From: Nonomuraea jiangxiensis
GTDB lineage: Bacteria; Actinomycetota; Actinomycetes; Streptosporangiales; Streptosporangiaceae
Assembly: GCF_900099965.1 (NCBI RefSeq)
Contig: NZ_FNDJ01000044.1
Location: forward strand, 1 to 64,000
Reading direction: 5' to 3'
Length of the DNA stretch: 64,000 bases
A program made the translations under genes and the position numbers. This document shows, in pieces, positions 27,504-36,447 of this stretch (the stretch's first letter is position 1; every line of letters begins with the position of its first letter). The notes beneath the pieces are model-generated. The model worked only from the letters and a program-made list of their open reading frames with translations, did no database searches and was not told where the DNA came from.

Positions 27504-29776
27504 TCAGCGGTTCTTGGGGGGTTGGCGGTAGGTGGTGACCTTGTCGCCTGGGGCTGGGTAGGCCATGAGGAGGAGGCGTTGGGTGCCGAGGGGCTCGCCC
27601 TTCCAGGGGAACCAGGCGTAGTGGACGCGGATGCGGTAGTGGCCTTTGCGGCCGTTGAGTGACAGGTCGGGGAGGCTGGTGCCGCTGAGGTCGTCCATGA
27701 AGATTATCTGGCCGGTGGGGCTGTCATAGCCGACCTCGACCACGTGGTCCCAGCCCTTGACCTCGACCGGCGGGCGGCGCGTGTACGTCTCCAGCGTGAC
27801 GCAGACGTGCCAGTCGGGATGGATGCCCACCCACACGTGACGGGTGTCCACGTTGACCAGGCTGTCGTTCTCCTTGATCGGCTTGTCCACGGTGCCGTCG
27901 TCCGTCGGCTTGTACAGCTCCAGCCCCGCCTCGGGCCACTCCGGCTCCTTGAGCCTGGTCGCCCGGGCGGGCTTGATGAGCGGACGGTGGCGCGGGGTGG
28001 CGTCGCACTTGCGCCGTTCCTCCGCGTCGACTCCGCGAATTCGCGGTCCTGCGCTGCCTGCCTGGCTTTGACGGCCGTGTCGGCGGACGGGCAGATCCCG
28101 GCGAGTGCTCCTTCGAGTTGGTTGATGCTCACCTTCTCCAGGGCCTCCACCTTGGCCACCTCGGCCGGGTCCTTGCGGGTGTAGACGCCGCACAGGCGGC
28201 GGCCGTGGGCCAGCAGCACATGGTCGGGGGTGGTGGCGGCGAGCTGGAGCGCCTGTTGTTCGCGTACCGCGCAGATGAAGGCGCGCGGGCCCGTCGGCGG
28301 CGGGGGCGGCTCCGGCAGCATGTACGGGTCCGGCGGCGTGCAGTCCGCGGCCGTGGTGACCGGGCCGGACGAATGGTCGGCGGCCGGCAGGAAGCACAGC
28401 ACCACGGACGTGCCGAGCGCCGTCACCAGGACGTGCCGCCGCATGCGGGCGGTGGGCGGGGCGGCGTACAGGAAGAACAGGACGAGGGCGGAGGCGGCGA
28501 GGGCCGCGCTGTACCAGAGAGGGGAGAGGCCGAAGATCAGCCGGCCGTTCTGGTCCTGGGGGAACAGCCCCTGGTAGAGGCCGAGCCGCTGCTCGGCCCA
28601 CTCGGGGATGGTCAGCCAGTCAGGTGCGGGCTCTGCGGTGACCGTGGAGACGAGCCCCAGCACGGCGGTGAGGGACAACGCCAGCATCGTGGCGCGCAGC
28701 AGCCGTCTGGTCCGGTGTATGACCGCGACCAGCACCAGTACGGCGGGCGCGCCGACCCCGACCAGCACGTCCGCCAGCATCCACAGCGGGTCCATCAACT
28801 CGCCCGCACTCTGGCGGAGGAAGCTCTCGATGGCGCCTCTGGGCCCGATCCATACCGGCATGCCGTTCGCCAGGTTGACGGCGGCGGGGATCAGGGGGAG
28901 CGCCACGGCGACGGCGGCGAGCGGCCACGGTCGCCGCGCCGCCGGCGGTGAGGGAACCCTCGCGGTGGGGCCGGGGAGCGGCCCGCCCAGGTCGTGGGCG
29001 GAGCGGGCCATCCACACCAGGGCGAAGACAGACAGAGCGCTCAGCAACGAACGCGCCAGCTCGGTGTAGTTGAGCCCGCCGCCGAACGTGACGTAGCCAT
29101 ACGAACCCGGTAACAAGAACGACCACAACAGCGCCACCACGCCCAGCCCCACGGTGGCTCGGCTCCAGCGAGGGTCCCTGGCCTGCCCGACCAGGACCGG
29201 CACCAGCCACAGGAGGTGGACGACCTCGCGCAGCGGCAGGCTGCCGAAGAGGTTCGTCGGGGTCAGCTCGAAAGCGAAGCTCGCCATGGTGACCGCTTCG
29301 AGAACGACGTCCAGCAGGCCGGCAACGAGCGCGACCAGCCGTACCCATCGGGGCAGGACCCCGGCCAGAACCAGGAAGAACAGCCAGACGATGGCGGCCT
29401 GGAGCAGATAGGCGGGTAGCTCGGACAACCACCAGAACGGGATGCCCGGGATCGGGTACAGCACCACCAAGGCAACGGTGAGATACAGGGCCGCGCGCAG
29501 TAGCCTGACCCGCCTGCTCCGGTCGGCCGGCTCGCCCACCTGCCGCCCGCGCAACGCCTGCCAGAAGGCCCAGCCCTGCACGGCGGCGACCGCGACCACG
29601 AGCAGCTCCACCCACCACACGTAGGGGAGCAGCTCCTCCTCGAAGTCGCCGAAGACGAGGCTGCGCAGCAGTGTGGGGTCGCCGGTGACCAGCGCGAGGA
29701 CGCCGAACGCGACGGCCACGACCACGTAAGCGGCCGCGAGCAGTGCGGCGATCCTGCCGAAGCGATAACGGCGCAA
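27504..29776 (-). pseudogene. polytopic membrane protein gene with a frameshift
   Basis: From 29776 one frame encodes about 12 hydrophobic helices, then a soluble segment ending VEALEKVSINQLEGALAGIC and CPSADTAVKARQAAQDREFAE. Near 28010-28045 the sensible reading moves to another frame, EERRKCDATPRHRPLIKPAR onwards, with the conserved-looking tail KPTDDGTVDKPIKENDSLVN and ending YRQPPKNR at 27504. The two parts join through a shift of one nucleotide. Without it the first frame runs on into Arg/Ser-rich nonsense to 27704. Either the gene is inactivated or the base call is wrong. No family is recognised. It is convergent with the TOPRIM gene, whose end is 8 bp away. Confidence 0.7.
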
Positions 29777-29902
29777 GAAAGATCCTCGGGAATGAGCCGA
29801 CCAGGGCTTGGAACGAAGAGGTCCAAACCCTAGTCAGCGATCACGAGGATGATCAAACGTCGGTTGGGTAACGAGGGGAACCCCCGCAAATGCGCGCCTG
29901 GC

Positions 29903-30136
29903 TCAGCAGGGTGTGAAGAAGACCTTCGGGGTGCCCGTCACGTCTCCCCATTGGCCCGGAGGATTGCCGCACCCGAACCAGCGCTGTCCGATGACCTGTT
30001 CTCCGCTGTAGTAGCTGTAGACGATGAGGATGTCGCCCCCTGGCGGGGGAGGAGGAATGGCGTGCGCCGGGGCCGCGCCGGCCGCGAGAATTCCGGCGGT
30101 CAGGACCGCCGCTAAAACCCCTCGCTTGAGTTTCAT
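29903..30136 (-). CDS. small secreted protein (DUF6289-like)
   Basis: 77 residues with a clear signal peptide (MKLKRGVLAAVLTAGILAAG, cleavage near AHA-IP). The mature part has about 50 residues: a Pro/Gly stretch, then IVYSYYSGEQVIGQRWFGCG and a C-terminal Cys. The YYS...VGQR...C...PC pattern recalls the small DUF6289 exported proteins of actinomycetes. The two cysteines probably form a disulfide. The function is unknown. It is transcribed away from the GNAT gene at 30292. Confidence 0.7.
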   Translation of the reverse strand: MKLKRGVLAAVLTAGILAAGAAPAHAIPPPPPGGDILIVYSYYSGEQVIGQRWFGCGNPPGQWGDVTGTPKVFFTPC

Positions 30137-30291
30137 GGAGACTCCTCCAGATCGATCGCCGAAGCCATGTGCGTGATCTCGACATCACGGTAACCGCATT
30201 CGATCAACGCTGCCAGCGGCAGTTCGGGGGGCGGGCCGCGCCGGGAAAACCCAGGTGACCGGCAGGCCGGCCGGGCACGACAATGCCTCCC

Positions 30292-30861
30292 ATGTCTCAG
30301 GCGATACTGCGAACCGACCGCATCGATCTTGTCCCGCTGTCCGACGAGCACCTCGAGTACGAGATCGAGCTGGACTCCGATCCCGAGGTCATGCGTTACC
30401 TCGGCAACGGCCGTGCCCGCAGCCGTGAGGAGGTCGAGGTCATCCATCCCCGGCGGCTCGCGGTCGCGGACCACGTCGCGGGGCTGGGGTTCTGGGCGGG
30501 GCTCGTGGAGGGGCGGTTCGTCGGCTGGTGGATCCTGGAGCCACCGGTACGCGCCGACCAGGGCCCGGTCGAAGGGCAGGCCGAGCTCGGCTACCGGCTC
30601 CTGCGCCGCTGCTGGCGCCGGGGACTGGCCAGTGAGGGAGCTCGCGAGCTCATCCGGCACGGGTTCGAGGACCTCGGGCTGACCCGCGTCTTCGCCGAGA
30701 CCATGGCGGTCAACGCCGCCTCCCGCGCGACGATGGCCGCCGTCGGCCTGCGGCACGTCCGTACGTTCCACCTGGACTGGGAGGATCCCCTTCCCGGCAG
30801 CGAGCTGGGTGAGGTCGAGTACGCGATCACCCGGGAGGAGTGGCTCCGAGCGCGCTCGTGA
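30292..30861 (+). CDS. GNAT family N-acetyltransferase (RimJ/RimL-like)
   Basis: A 189-residue Acetyltransf_3-type protein: LRTDRIDLVPLSDEHLEYEI at the N-terminus, the acetyl-CoA pyrophosphate loop YRLLRRCWRRGLASEGAREL (Q/RxxGxG/A-like) and FAETMAVNAASRATMAAVGL, typical of ribosomal-protein or small-molecule acetylases. ATG 30292 is preferred over 30283 because GACAAT (30279-30284) lies 7 nt upstream, giving a leaderless transcript. The substrate is unknown. Confidence 0.85.
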   Translation: MSQAILRTDRIDLVPLSDEHLEYEIELDSDPEVMRYLGNGRARSREEVEVIHPRRLAVADHVAGLGFWAGLVEGRFVGWWILEPPVRADQGPVEGQAELGYRLLRRCWRRGLASEGARELIRHGFEDLGLTRVFAETMAVNAASRATMAAVGLRHVRTFHLDWEDPLPGSELGEVEYAITREEWLRARS

Positions 30862-30988
30862 CGATCGGCAGGGCCGGTTACTCCATGCAATAGTGCGATT
30901 ACAAATTGGCAAGCCTTTCCTCATACCCGACGTCGTGCCCCGGTCATCGCGGCAGCATCGCAAGTCCTATGACGTGGAGGGGGGCCTG

Positions 30989-32572
30989 GTGAAGCGGGTC
31001 GTTGGGGTTGTCGCCGGGATCGTCGTGCTCGTGGCCGGGTTGGTGAGCGCGGATGGGACCGCGGTGGCGGTTCAGTCGGGGAAGGCGCCGGCGCCGCCGG
31101 TCTGGGGGGCGTGTCCCCGGGTGCCGGGGAAGGCGGTGGCGGCCCACATCGAGTGCGCGACGCTCACCGTGCCGCTCGACTATCGCGAGCCCATGGGGCA
31201 GACGATCAAGCTGGCGCTCAACCGGGTCAGGGCGAAGGTGCCCAGAGAGGCCAACCATCTGGGCACGCTGCTGGTGAACCCGGGCGGCCCGGGCGCGGCC
31301 GGGCGGAATCTCACCGAGTTCGTGTCCACGCAGCTGCCGGACGGGCTCGGCGAGCGGTACGACGTCGTCGGGTTCGACCCGCGGGGGGTCGGCGGGAGCG
31401 AGCCGGCCGTGCACTGCGTGGACCCGGAGGTCTACTACAAGGCCCCGCGGCCCGACGCCGTGCCGCGCGGCCCGCAGGAGGAGCGGGTGCTGCTCGGCAG
31501 GGCGCAAGAGTACGCCGACCGGTGCGGTGACTTCTGGGCCTGGCTGCTCCCGCACCTGACCACCGAGAACTCCGCCAGGGACATGGACTCCATCCGCGCC
31601 GCCCTGGGCGAGGAGAAGATCAGCTACCTGGGCTACTCGTACGGCACCTACCTGGGCGCCGTCTACGCCACGCTCTTCCCGGGCAAGGTCAGGCGGCTCG
31701 TCATGGACAGCACCGTCGACCCGACCGCCGTCTGGTACAAGTCCAACCTCAGGCAGGACCAGTCCTTCGAACGTCGCCATCGCGACTTCCTCGCCTGGAC
31801 CGCCCGGCACAACTCCGTCTACAAGCTGGGCGAGACCGCCTCGCAGACGTCGTTCGCCTACTACGCCATGCGCAACCGGCTGCGCCACCACCCCGCCGGC
31901 GGCCTCGTGGGCCCGAGCGAGCTGGACGACACCTTCACCATCGCCGGCTACAGCGACAGGGTCTGGCCGGACTTCGCCGAGGCCTGGTCCTCGTACGTGC
32001 GCGAGGGCGACGTACGCGGCCTGCGGGCGATGTGGGAGAAGCACGGCAAGCAGGACACCGACGACGAGAACGGCTACGCCATCTACCTGGGCGTGCAGTG
32101 CCGCGACGCCCAGTGGCCGCGCCGGTGGGAGCGGTGGCGGACGGACATGACCCGGCTGCACCCTCGGGCGCCCTTCCTGACCTGGCCGAACGCCTGGTTC
32201 AACGCCCCCTGCGCCTTCTGGCCGGTCCAGGGCGGCGAGCCGGTCCAGGTGCGCGGGTCGTCGCAACTGCCGCCGATCCTCATCATCCAGTCGCGGGGTG
32301 ACGCCGCGACCCCGTACCGGGGGGCGGTGTCGATGCGCAAGCAGTTCCCGAGCGCGCGCATGGTGGTGGACCGGGGCGGCAACCACGGTGTGTCGCTGGT
32401 GGGCAACAAGTGCATCGACCGGTGGCTGGGCGCGTACCTGAAGGACGGGACGCTGCCGCGGCGGGACGTGTCCTGCGCGCCGACGCCGGAGCCGCGACCG
32501 GCCACCCGCATGGCCGGTGAGCAGCCGCTGCCGGGCCTGCTCGGGGTCCTCGGAGTCGTGCCGGGGATCTGA
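30989..32572 (+). CDS. secreted alpha/beta-hydrolase peptidase (Tap-like, S33)
   Basis: 527 residues. A signal peptide (MKRVVGVVAGIVVLVAGLVS) and a mature alpha/beta-hydrolase follow the order of Streptomyces tripeptidyl aminopeptidases: LLVNPGGPGAAG (oxyanion region), YDVVGFDPRGVGGSEP, the nucleophile Ser in YLGYSYGTYLG, the acid Asp in IQSRGDAATPY and the His in RGGNHGVSL. A C-terminal TAP_C-like cap with several Cys completes it. These enzymes cleave N-terminal peptides from extracellular proteins. GTG 30989 is chosen because GGAGG stands 9 nt before it and it begins the signal peptide. Confidence 0.88.
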   Translation: MKRVVGVVAGIVVLVAGLVSADGTAVAVQSGKAPAPPVWGACPRVPGKAVAAHIECATLTVPLDYREPMGQTIKLALNRVRAKVPREANHLGTLLVNPGGPGAAGRNLTEFVSTQLPDGLGERYDVVGFDPRGVGGSEPAVHCVDPEVYYKAPRPDAVPRGPQEERVLLGRAQEYADRCGDFWAWLLPHLTTENSARDMDSIRAALGEEKISYLGYSYGTYLGAVYATLFPGKVRRLVMDSTVDPTAVWYKSNLRQDQSFERRHRDFLAWTARHNSVYKLGETASQTSFAYYAMRNRLRHHPAGGLVGPSELDDTFTIAGYSDRVWPDFAEAWSSYVREGDVRGLRAMWEKHGKQDTDDENGYAIYLGVQCRDAQWPRRWERWRTDMTRLHPRAPFLTWPNAWFNAPCAFWPVQGGEPVQVRGSSQLPPILIIQSRGDAATPYRGAVSMRKQFPSARMVVDRGGNHGVSLVGNKCIDRWLGAYLKDGTLPRRDVSCAPTPEPRPATRMAGEQPLPGLLGVLGVVPGI

Positions 32573-32581
32573 CGTCAAGAA

Positions 32582-32626
32582 AGGGTTACTGTGGGCTGTG
32601 CCGGATGAGCCAATCGGTAACCCTTC
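32582..32626. promoter_or_regulatory. inverted repeat and promoter before DUF4081 GNAT gene
   Basis: AAGGGTTAC (32582-32590) and GTAACCCTT (32618-32626) form a perfect 9-bp inverted repeat with a 27-nt spacer, directly upstream of TAGTCT (32631-32636), which is 8 nt before the ATG at 32645. It may be a terminator for the preceding gene or an operator for the next. Confidence 0.5.
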
Positions 32627-32644
32627 GCGTAGTCTGACCATGTG

Positions 32645-33487
32645 ATGCTGCGTACATCGGCGTCGCGCGTGCTCGATGACAGCGACCGGGACGAGGTTCT
32701 CGCCCTGCTGGACTCCGATCCGGTCGCCAACGTCTTCGTCTCCTCACGGGTGCGGGCCGTCGGACTCAACCCGGCCCGGCTGGGCGGGCAGATGTGGGGG
32801 TTCGGGCCGCGTGGTGGCCTCGTGTCGCTCTGTTACGCCGGGGCCAACATGGTGCCGGTCAACGCCGGTCCCGAGGCGGTGCACGCGTTCGCCGACCGGG
32901 CTCGCAAGCAGGGGCGGCGCTGTTCGTCGATCGTGGGGCAGGTCGACGCGGTCTCCCTGCTCTGGGAGCGGCTGGAGCCGCACTGGGGCCGGGCCCGCGC
33001 CGTGCGCTGGGCCCAGCCGGTCATGGCGACCTCGCGCAAGTCGCCGGTGGCGCCCGATCCGCTGGTACGCCGGGTGCGGCCGGACGAGTTCGACGTCCTG
33101 CTGCCGGCGTGCGTGGCCATGTTCACCGAGGAAGTCGGGGTCTCGCCCAACCTCGGCGACGGCGGCGCTCTCTACCGGACCAGGGTGGCCGAGCTGATCA
33201 GGATCGGCCGGTCCTACGCCCGCATCGACGACGGGCGGGTGGTGTTCAAGGCGGAGGTCGGGGCCGTCACCCCGCATGCCTGCCAGATCCAGGGCGTCTG
33301 GGTCGCCCCCGAGCTGCGTGGCCGGGGGCACGCCGCGGCGGGCATGGCCGCCGTGGTGGAGGCCGCGCTGAGCTGCTTCGCCCCCGTGGTATCGCTCTAC
33401 GTCAACGACTTCAACCTCTCGGCGCGGGCCGTCTACCGCAAGGTGGGCTTCCGCGAGGTCGACACATTCATGTCGGTGCTCTTCTAG
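32645..33487 (+). CDS. GNAT acetyltransferase with DUF4081 domain
   Basis: 280 residues. The N-terminal DUF4081 domain (about 5-130, with LDSDPVANVFVSSRVRAVGL) precedes a GNAT domain with QIQGVWVAPELRGRGHAAAG (acetyl-CoA binding) and YVNDFNLSARAVYRKVGFRE. In many actinobacteria this gene directly follows ispG, so its position marks the far edge of the DNA inserted behind ispG. ATG 32645 lies 8 nt after TAGTCT; a GTG at 32642 is possible. Its stop overlaps the stop of the convergent DUF3037 gene (CTAG). Confidence 0.88.
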   Translation: MLRTSASRVLDDSDRDEVLALLDSDPVANVFVSSRVRAVGLNPARLGGQMWGFGPRGGLVSLCYAGANMVPVNAGPEAVHAFADRARKQGRRCSSIVGQVDAVSLLWERLEPHWGRARAVRWAQPVMATSRKSPVAPDPLVRRVRPDEFDVLLPACVAMFTEEVGVSPNLGDGGALYRTRVAELIRIGRSYARIDDGRVVFKAEVGAVTPHACQIQGVWVAPELRGRGHAAAGMAAVVEAALSCFAPVVSLYVNDFNLSARAVYRKVGFREVDTFMSVLF

Positions 33488-33861
33488 AGGCGGACCAGCT
33501 TGTCGAAGAGCCGGGCCAGCTCCGTGTCCGGGTCCGCCGTCAGACCCGCGTGCACCGGGCCCGACTGCACGATCGTGCTGCGCGGCGCCGTCAGCCAGCG
33601 GAACCTGCCGCCCAGCGACTCCGCCGCCAGCGGGCCGGGCTCCTCGCCGCAGGCCAGCTCGTAGGCGCTGAGCGCCCGGCTTACGGCGTCCACGTCGGCG
33701 CCCGGGTCCAGGCAGCGCAGCCGGACCGGGTCGAGCGCGACCCGCGCGCACAGGTAGCCGCGCGGCTGGCAGTAGAGCAGCACGCCCGCGTTGATCTGCT
33801 CGCCCCGCTCCACCCGCGGCACGACGCGGATCACCGCGTATTCGTAGACGTCCTTGGTCAT
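33484..33861 (-). CDS. DUF3037 family protein
   Basis: 125 residues. The N-terminal motif YEYAVIRVVPRVERGEQINA then GVLLYCQPRGYL is the hallmark of DUF3037. The C-terminal half includes FRWLTAPRSTIVQSGPVHAG. The function is unknown. The family is repeatedly encoded next to a HipA-like kinase, as here: the ATG overlaps the stop of that gene by 4 bp (ATGA), so the two products are made in a fixed ratio and probably act together. Confidence 0.88.
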   Translation of the reverse strand: MTKDVYEYAVIRVVPRVERGEQINAGVLLYCQPRGYLCARVALDPVRLRCLDPGADVDAVSRALSAYELACGEEPGPLAAESLGGRFRWLTAPRSTIVQSGPVHAGLTADPDTELARLFDKLVRL

Positions 33862-34697
33862 CGGGCGCCTCCCCGCCAGAACTCGCCGACGGAGCCCGGC
33901 CCCGGCCTGCGCTCCTGGGGCCCGGGTTCTTTGGGCCGGCGTTCGTTCGGCTCGACACGGACGAGCCACTCGCCCGGCCCGTGCGCCCGCCGCAGGAGGT
34001 GGTCGACGTAGGCCGCGCGCACCTGCCCGGCCGAGTCGAACCCCGGCTCGCCGTCGAGCCATTCGTCGGGCACCAGGGCCGTCACGGTCTCCAGCAGCTC
34101 CCGGGTGATCCTCCCGGCCAGGTGGGCGCCCGCCGCGGGCACCTCGCTCGCGAACGGGGCGAGCACATGGTCGGCGGCGTCGAACGGGCGCTGCGGGTCG
34201 GCCGTGCGCCAGTTGTGGTGGAACCAGAGGGCCGCCCCGTGGTCGATCAGCCACGTGTCGCGGTGCCAGACCAGCAGGTTGGGGTTGCGCCAGCTGCGGT
34301 CGATGTTGTGGATCAGGCCGTCGAACCACACCACCCTGGAGGCGAACACCGGGTCCGCCAGCCAGGTCAGCGGCTCGAACCCCAGCGCCCCCGGCAGGAA
34401 GTCGACCGCGAGGTTGAGGCCGGTGCTGGCCTTGAGCAGGTCTTGCACCTCCTCGTCCGGCTCGCGCGCGCCGAGCTGCGGGTCGAGGTGGATGAGCTTG
34501 AGCTCCGGTGTCCTGAACCCCAGCCGGCGGCCCAGCTCGGCGGCGATGATCTCGGCGACGAGCACCCGCCTGCCCTGCCCCGCCTCGCGGAACTTCACCA
34601 CGTAGGTGCCCAGGTCGTCGGCCTCGACGACACCGGGCAGCGATCCGCCCTCACGCAGCGGGGTCACGTATCGGGTGGCCGCGATCCTTTCCAGCAC
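33858..34697 (-). CDS. HipA-like kinase family protein
   Basis: 279 residues. The N-lobe carries LPGVVEADDLGTYVVKFREA with a candidate ATP-binding Lys and LVAEIIAAELGRRLGF. The catalytic region has WFDGLIHNIDRSWRNPNLLV, with an Asp-Arg..Asn arrangement, followed by WLIDHGAALWFHHNW, where DHG corresponds to the metal-binding DFG-like Asp. It lacks the N-terminal HipA_N subdomain and HipB antitoxin of classical hipBA modules. The GTG start has TAGCCT 6 nt upstream (34704-34709, minus strand). Whether it phosphorylates a protein, a tRNA synthetase or something else is unknown. Confidence 0.8.
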   Translation of the reverse strand: MLERIAATRYVTPLREGGSLPGVVEADDLGTYVVKFREAGQGRRVLVAEIIAAELGRRLGFRTPELKLIHLDPQLGAREPDEEVQDLLKASTGLNLAVDFLPGALGFEPLTWLADPVFASRVVWFDGLIHNIDRSWRNPNLLVWHRDTWLIDHGAALWFHHNWRTADPQRPFDAADHVLAPFASEVPAAGAHLAGRITRELLETVTALVPDEWLDGEPGFDSAGQVRAAYVDHLLRRAHGPGEWLVRVEPNERRPKEPGPQERRPGPGSVGEFWRGGAR

Positions 34698-34755
34698 GAG
34701 TTGAGGCTATCGCCCCCGGTGACCTGCTTGGTGCGGAGCGTGGTCCGCCGGCCTG

Positions 34756-35925
34756 TCAGCCGGTCGCCGGGCGCTGGAAGGGGGCGAAGGGGTGCTCGCG
34801 GGAGGCCTGGACGGCGGTGAAGGCGTAGTCGAGCATCCGGCGTTCGTACCCGGCCTTGGCGGGGCCGGGCGGGCGGCCCTGCGCCGTCGCGCCGGCGAGC
34901 ACCTCGCTCAGCAGCCGGGCGTCGCGCAGGGCGATGTTGGCGCCCTCGCCCCGGCCCGGGCTCATGCTGTGCACGGCGTCCCCGACCAGGGTGACGGCGG
35001 GCTCGTCCCACGGCTCGACGGGACGGGCGGAGTGCAGCCGCTGCACGAACGTCTCCCCTGGGTCGGCCGCGTCCACGATCCGCCGTACGCCCTCGTGCCA
35101 GCCGTGGACCGTCTCCGTGGCGAGCCGGTGCAGCTCGGCGGGGGGCATGCCGTCGGGCCGGGGGCCGGGCACGGTCATCGTCCAGGAGAAGTAGCCGGGG
35201 ACGTCCGTCACCTGGGCGCCGGGGGCGTGCCGGGCGACGGCCGCGGGCACCGGGGTGAGCGGCCGGCAGGTGGCGATACTGACGGCCGTGCCGCCGGGGG
35301 AGACGACGCGGTTGAAGGAGTCGACCAGCTCGGGCGGGGTGGCGGCGAGCAGTGCGGGGGTGATCCAGGTCCGGCCGTAGAGGGCCCAGCCGAGGTCGTC
35401 CACCACGGCGCCGGGCAGGAGCTGCTCCCGCACCCGCGAGCCGACGCCGTCCGCGCCGACGAGCAGGTCCCCGTCCACGCTCCGGCCGTCCGCGAAGTGA
35501 GCGCGTACGCCGCCGTCCAGCCGCTCGTAGCGCCGGTGGTCCATGCCGAAGCGGACGGACTCCGCCAGCCCGGTCAGGAGCACCTCCCTGAGCGTGAGCC
35601 GGTTGACGCCCAGGCCGGTCACGCCCGGCTCGGCGTACGGGATGTCCTTGGCGAACTTGGGCCGCAGGCCGGGGTCCATGAAGATCATGCGGGTCGCCGG
35701 GCGGATGGAGGTGGCCACGGCCAGGTCGAACAGGTGGGCCGGCAGGCAGGCGCGCAGCGCGTCCGCGCCGGTCTCCTTGAGGGTGATGCGATAGCCCTGA
35801 TGGCGGTGGGTGGCGGAGGGGTCGCGCTCGAACAGGGTGACGCCGAGACCCGCCCGCCGCAGGCCGTGGGCGAGGCACAATCCAGCGATTCCGCCTCCCG
35901 TGATCATGATGTGGGTGTCGTCCAT
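34756..35925 (-). CDS. FAD-dependent monooxygenase (PHBH/TetX-like)
   Basis: 389 residues. The N-terminal Rossmann GGGIAGLCLAHGLRRAG (about 10-26) binds FAD. DGDLLVGADGVGSRVREQL is the DG motif and VTLVGDAVHSMSPGRGEGAN is the GD motif of group A flavin hydroxylases. These use NAD(P)H and O2 to hydroxylate aromatic or polyketide-like compounds, including antibiotics. TACAGT lies 7 nt before the ATG (35933-35938, minus strand). It is divergent from a MarR regulator with two palindromes between, so induction by a small phenolic or drug-like ligand is likely. The substrate is unknown. Confidence 0.88.
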   Translation of the reverse strand: MDDTHIMITGGGIAGLCLAHGLRRAGLGVTLFERDPSATHRHQGYRITLKETGADALRACLPAHLFDLAVATSIRPATRMIFMDPGLRPKFAKDIPYAEPGVTGLGVNRLTLREVLLTGLAESVRFGMDHRRYERLDGGVRAHFADGRSVDGDLLVGADGVGSRVREQLLPGAVVDDLGWALYGRTWITPALLAATPPELVDSFNRVVSPGGTAVSIATCRPLTPVPAAVARHAPGAQVTDVPGYFSWTMTVPGPRPDGMPPAELHRLATETVHGWHEGVRRIVDAADPGETFVQRLHSARPVEPWDEPAVTLVGDAVHSMSPGRGEGANIALRDARLLSEVLAGATAQGRPPGPAKAGYERRMLDYAFTAVQASREHPFAPFQRPATG

Positions 35926-35932
35926 GGGCCAG

Positions 35933-35991
35933 ACTGTAACTCGTTAACTGTCGCGACAGCAAATGTCCTGGACAGGGACTCCGACTATCCT
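35933..35991. promoter_or_regulatory. divergent promoters and palindromic MarR operators
   Basis: The 72-bp gap between the monooxygenase and MarR starts holds a perfect 12-bp palindrome CTGTCGCGACAG (35948-35959) and an 11-bp palindrome TGTCCTGGACA (35964-35974). They are flanked by the monooxygenase -10 (minus strand, TACAGT, 35933-35938) and the marR -10 (TATCCT, 35986-35991). Both genes could be repressed by MarR bound here. Confidence 0.65.
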
Positions 35992-35997
35992 CGGGGG

Positions 35998-36447
35998 ATG
36001 ACCGAGAACCCGAAGTCGCCGTTCGAGCTCATCCTGGGCGGAGGTTCGCTGCTCGTGCAGGTCGGCAGGGAGCTGAACACCGAGACGGAGCGCCGGCTCG
36101 CGCCCCTCGGGCTCACCGCCCAGCAGGCGGCGCTGCTGCTGCACGCGGCGCGCGGCGACAGCACCCCCAGCCTGCTGAAGAGCCGGCTCGGCACGGACAC
36201 GGCCGGGATGACCCGGCTGCTCGACCGGTTGCAGGCCAAGGGGCTGCTGCGGCGGGTCGGGCATCCCCAGGACCGGCGCTCGATCGTCATCGAGCTGACC
36301 GACGCGGGGCGGGCGCTGGTGCCGAGCCTGCCGCCGGTCTTCGGGGGGATCAGCCACCAGGTCTTCGCCGGGTTCTCGCCGGAGGAGGTCGCGCAGGTCA
36401 CGGACATGCTCCGGCGGATCATGAACAACCTCGCCGGAGGCTCCTAG
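35998..36447 (+). CDS. MarR family transcriptional regulator
   Basis: 149 residues. Winged helix: LTAQQAALLLHAARGDSTPS, LKSRLGTDTAGMTRLLDRLQ (recognition helix) and GLLRRVGHPQDRRSIVIELT (wing with the DxR signature). It starts leaderless, with TATCCT 6 nt upstream. It is presumably the ligand-responsive repressor of the divergent flavin monooxygenase and of itself. Its stop overlaps the stop of the convergent luciferase-like gene by 3 bp. Confidence 0.88.
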   Translation: MTENPKSPFELILGGGSLLVQVGRELNTETERRLAPLGLTAQQAALLLHAARGDSTPSLLKSRLGTDTAGMTRLLDRLQAKGLLRRVGHPQDRRSIVIELTDAGRALVPSLPPVFGGISHQVFAGFSPEEVAQVTDMLRRIMNNLAGGS

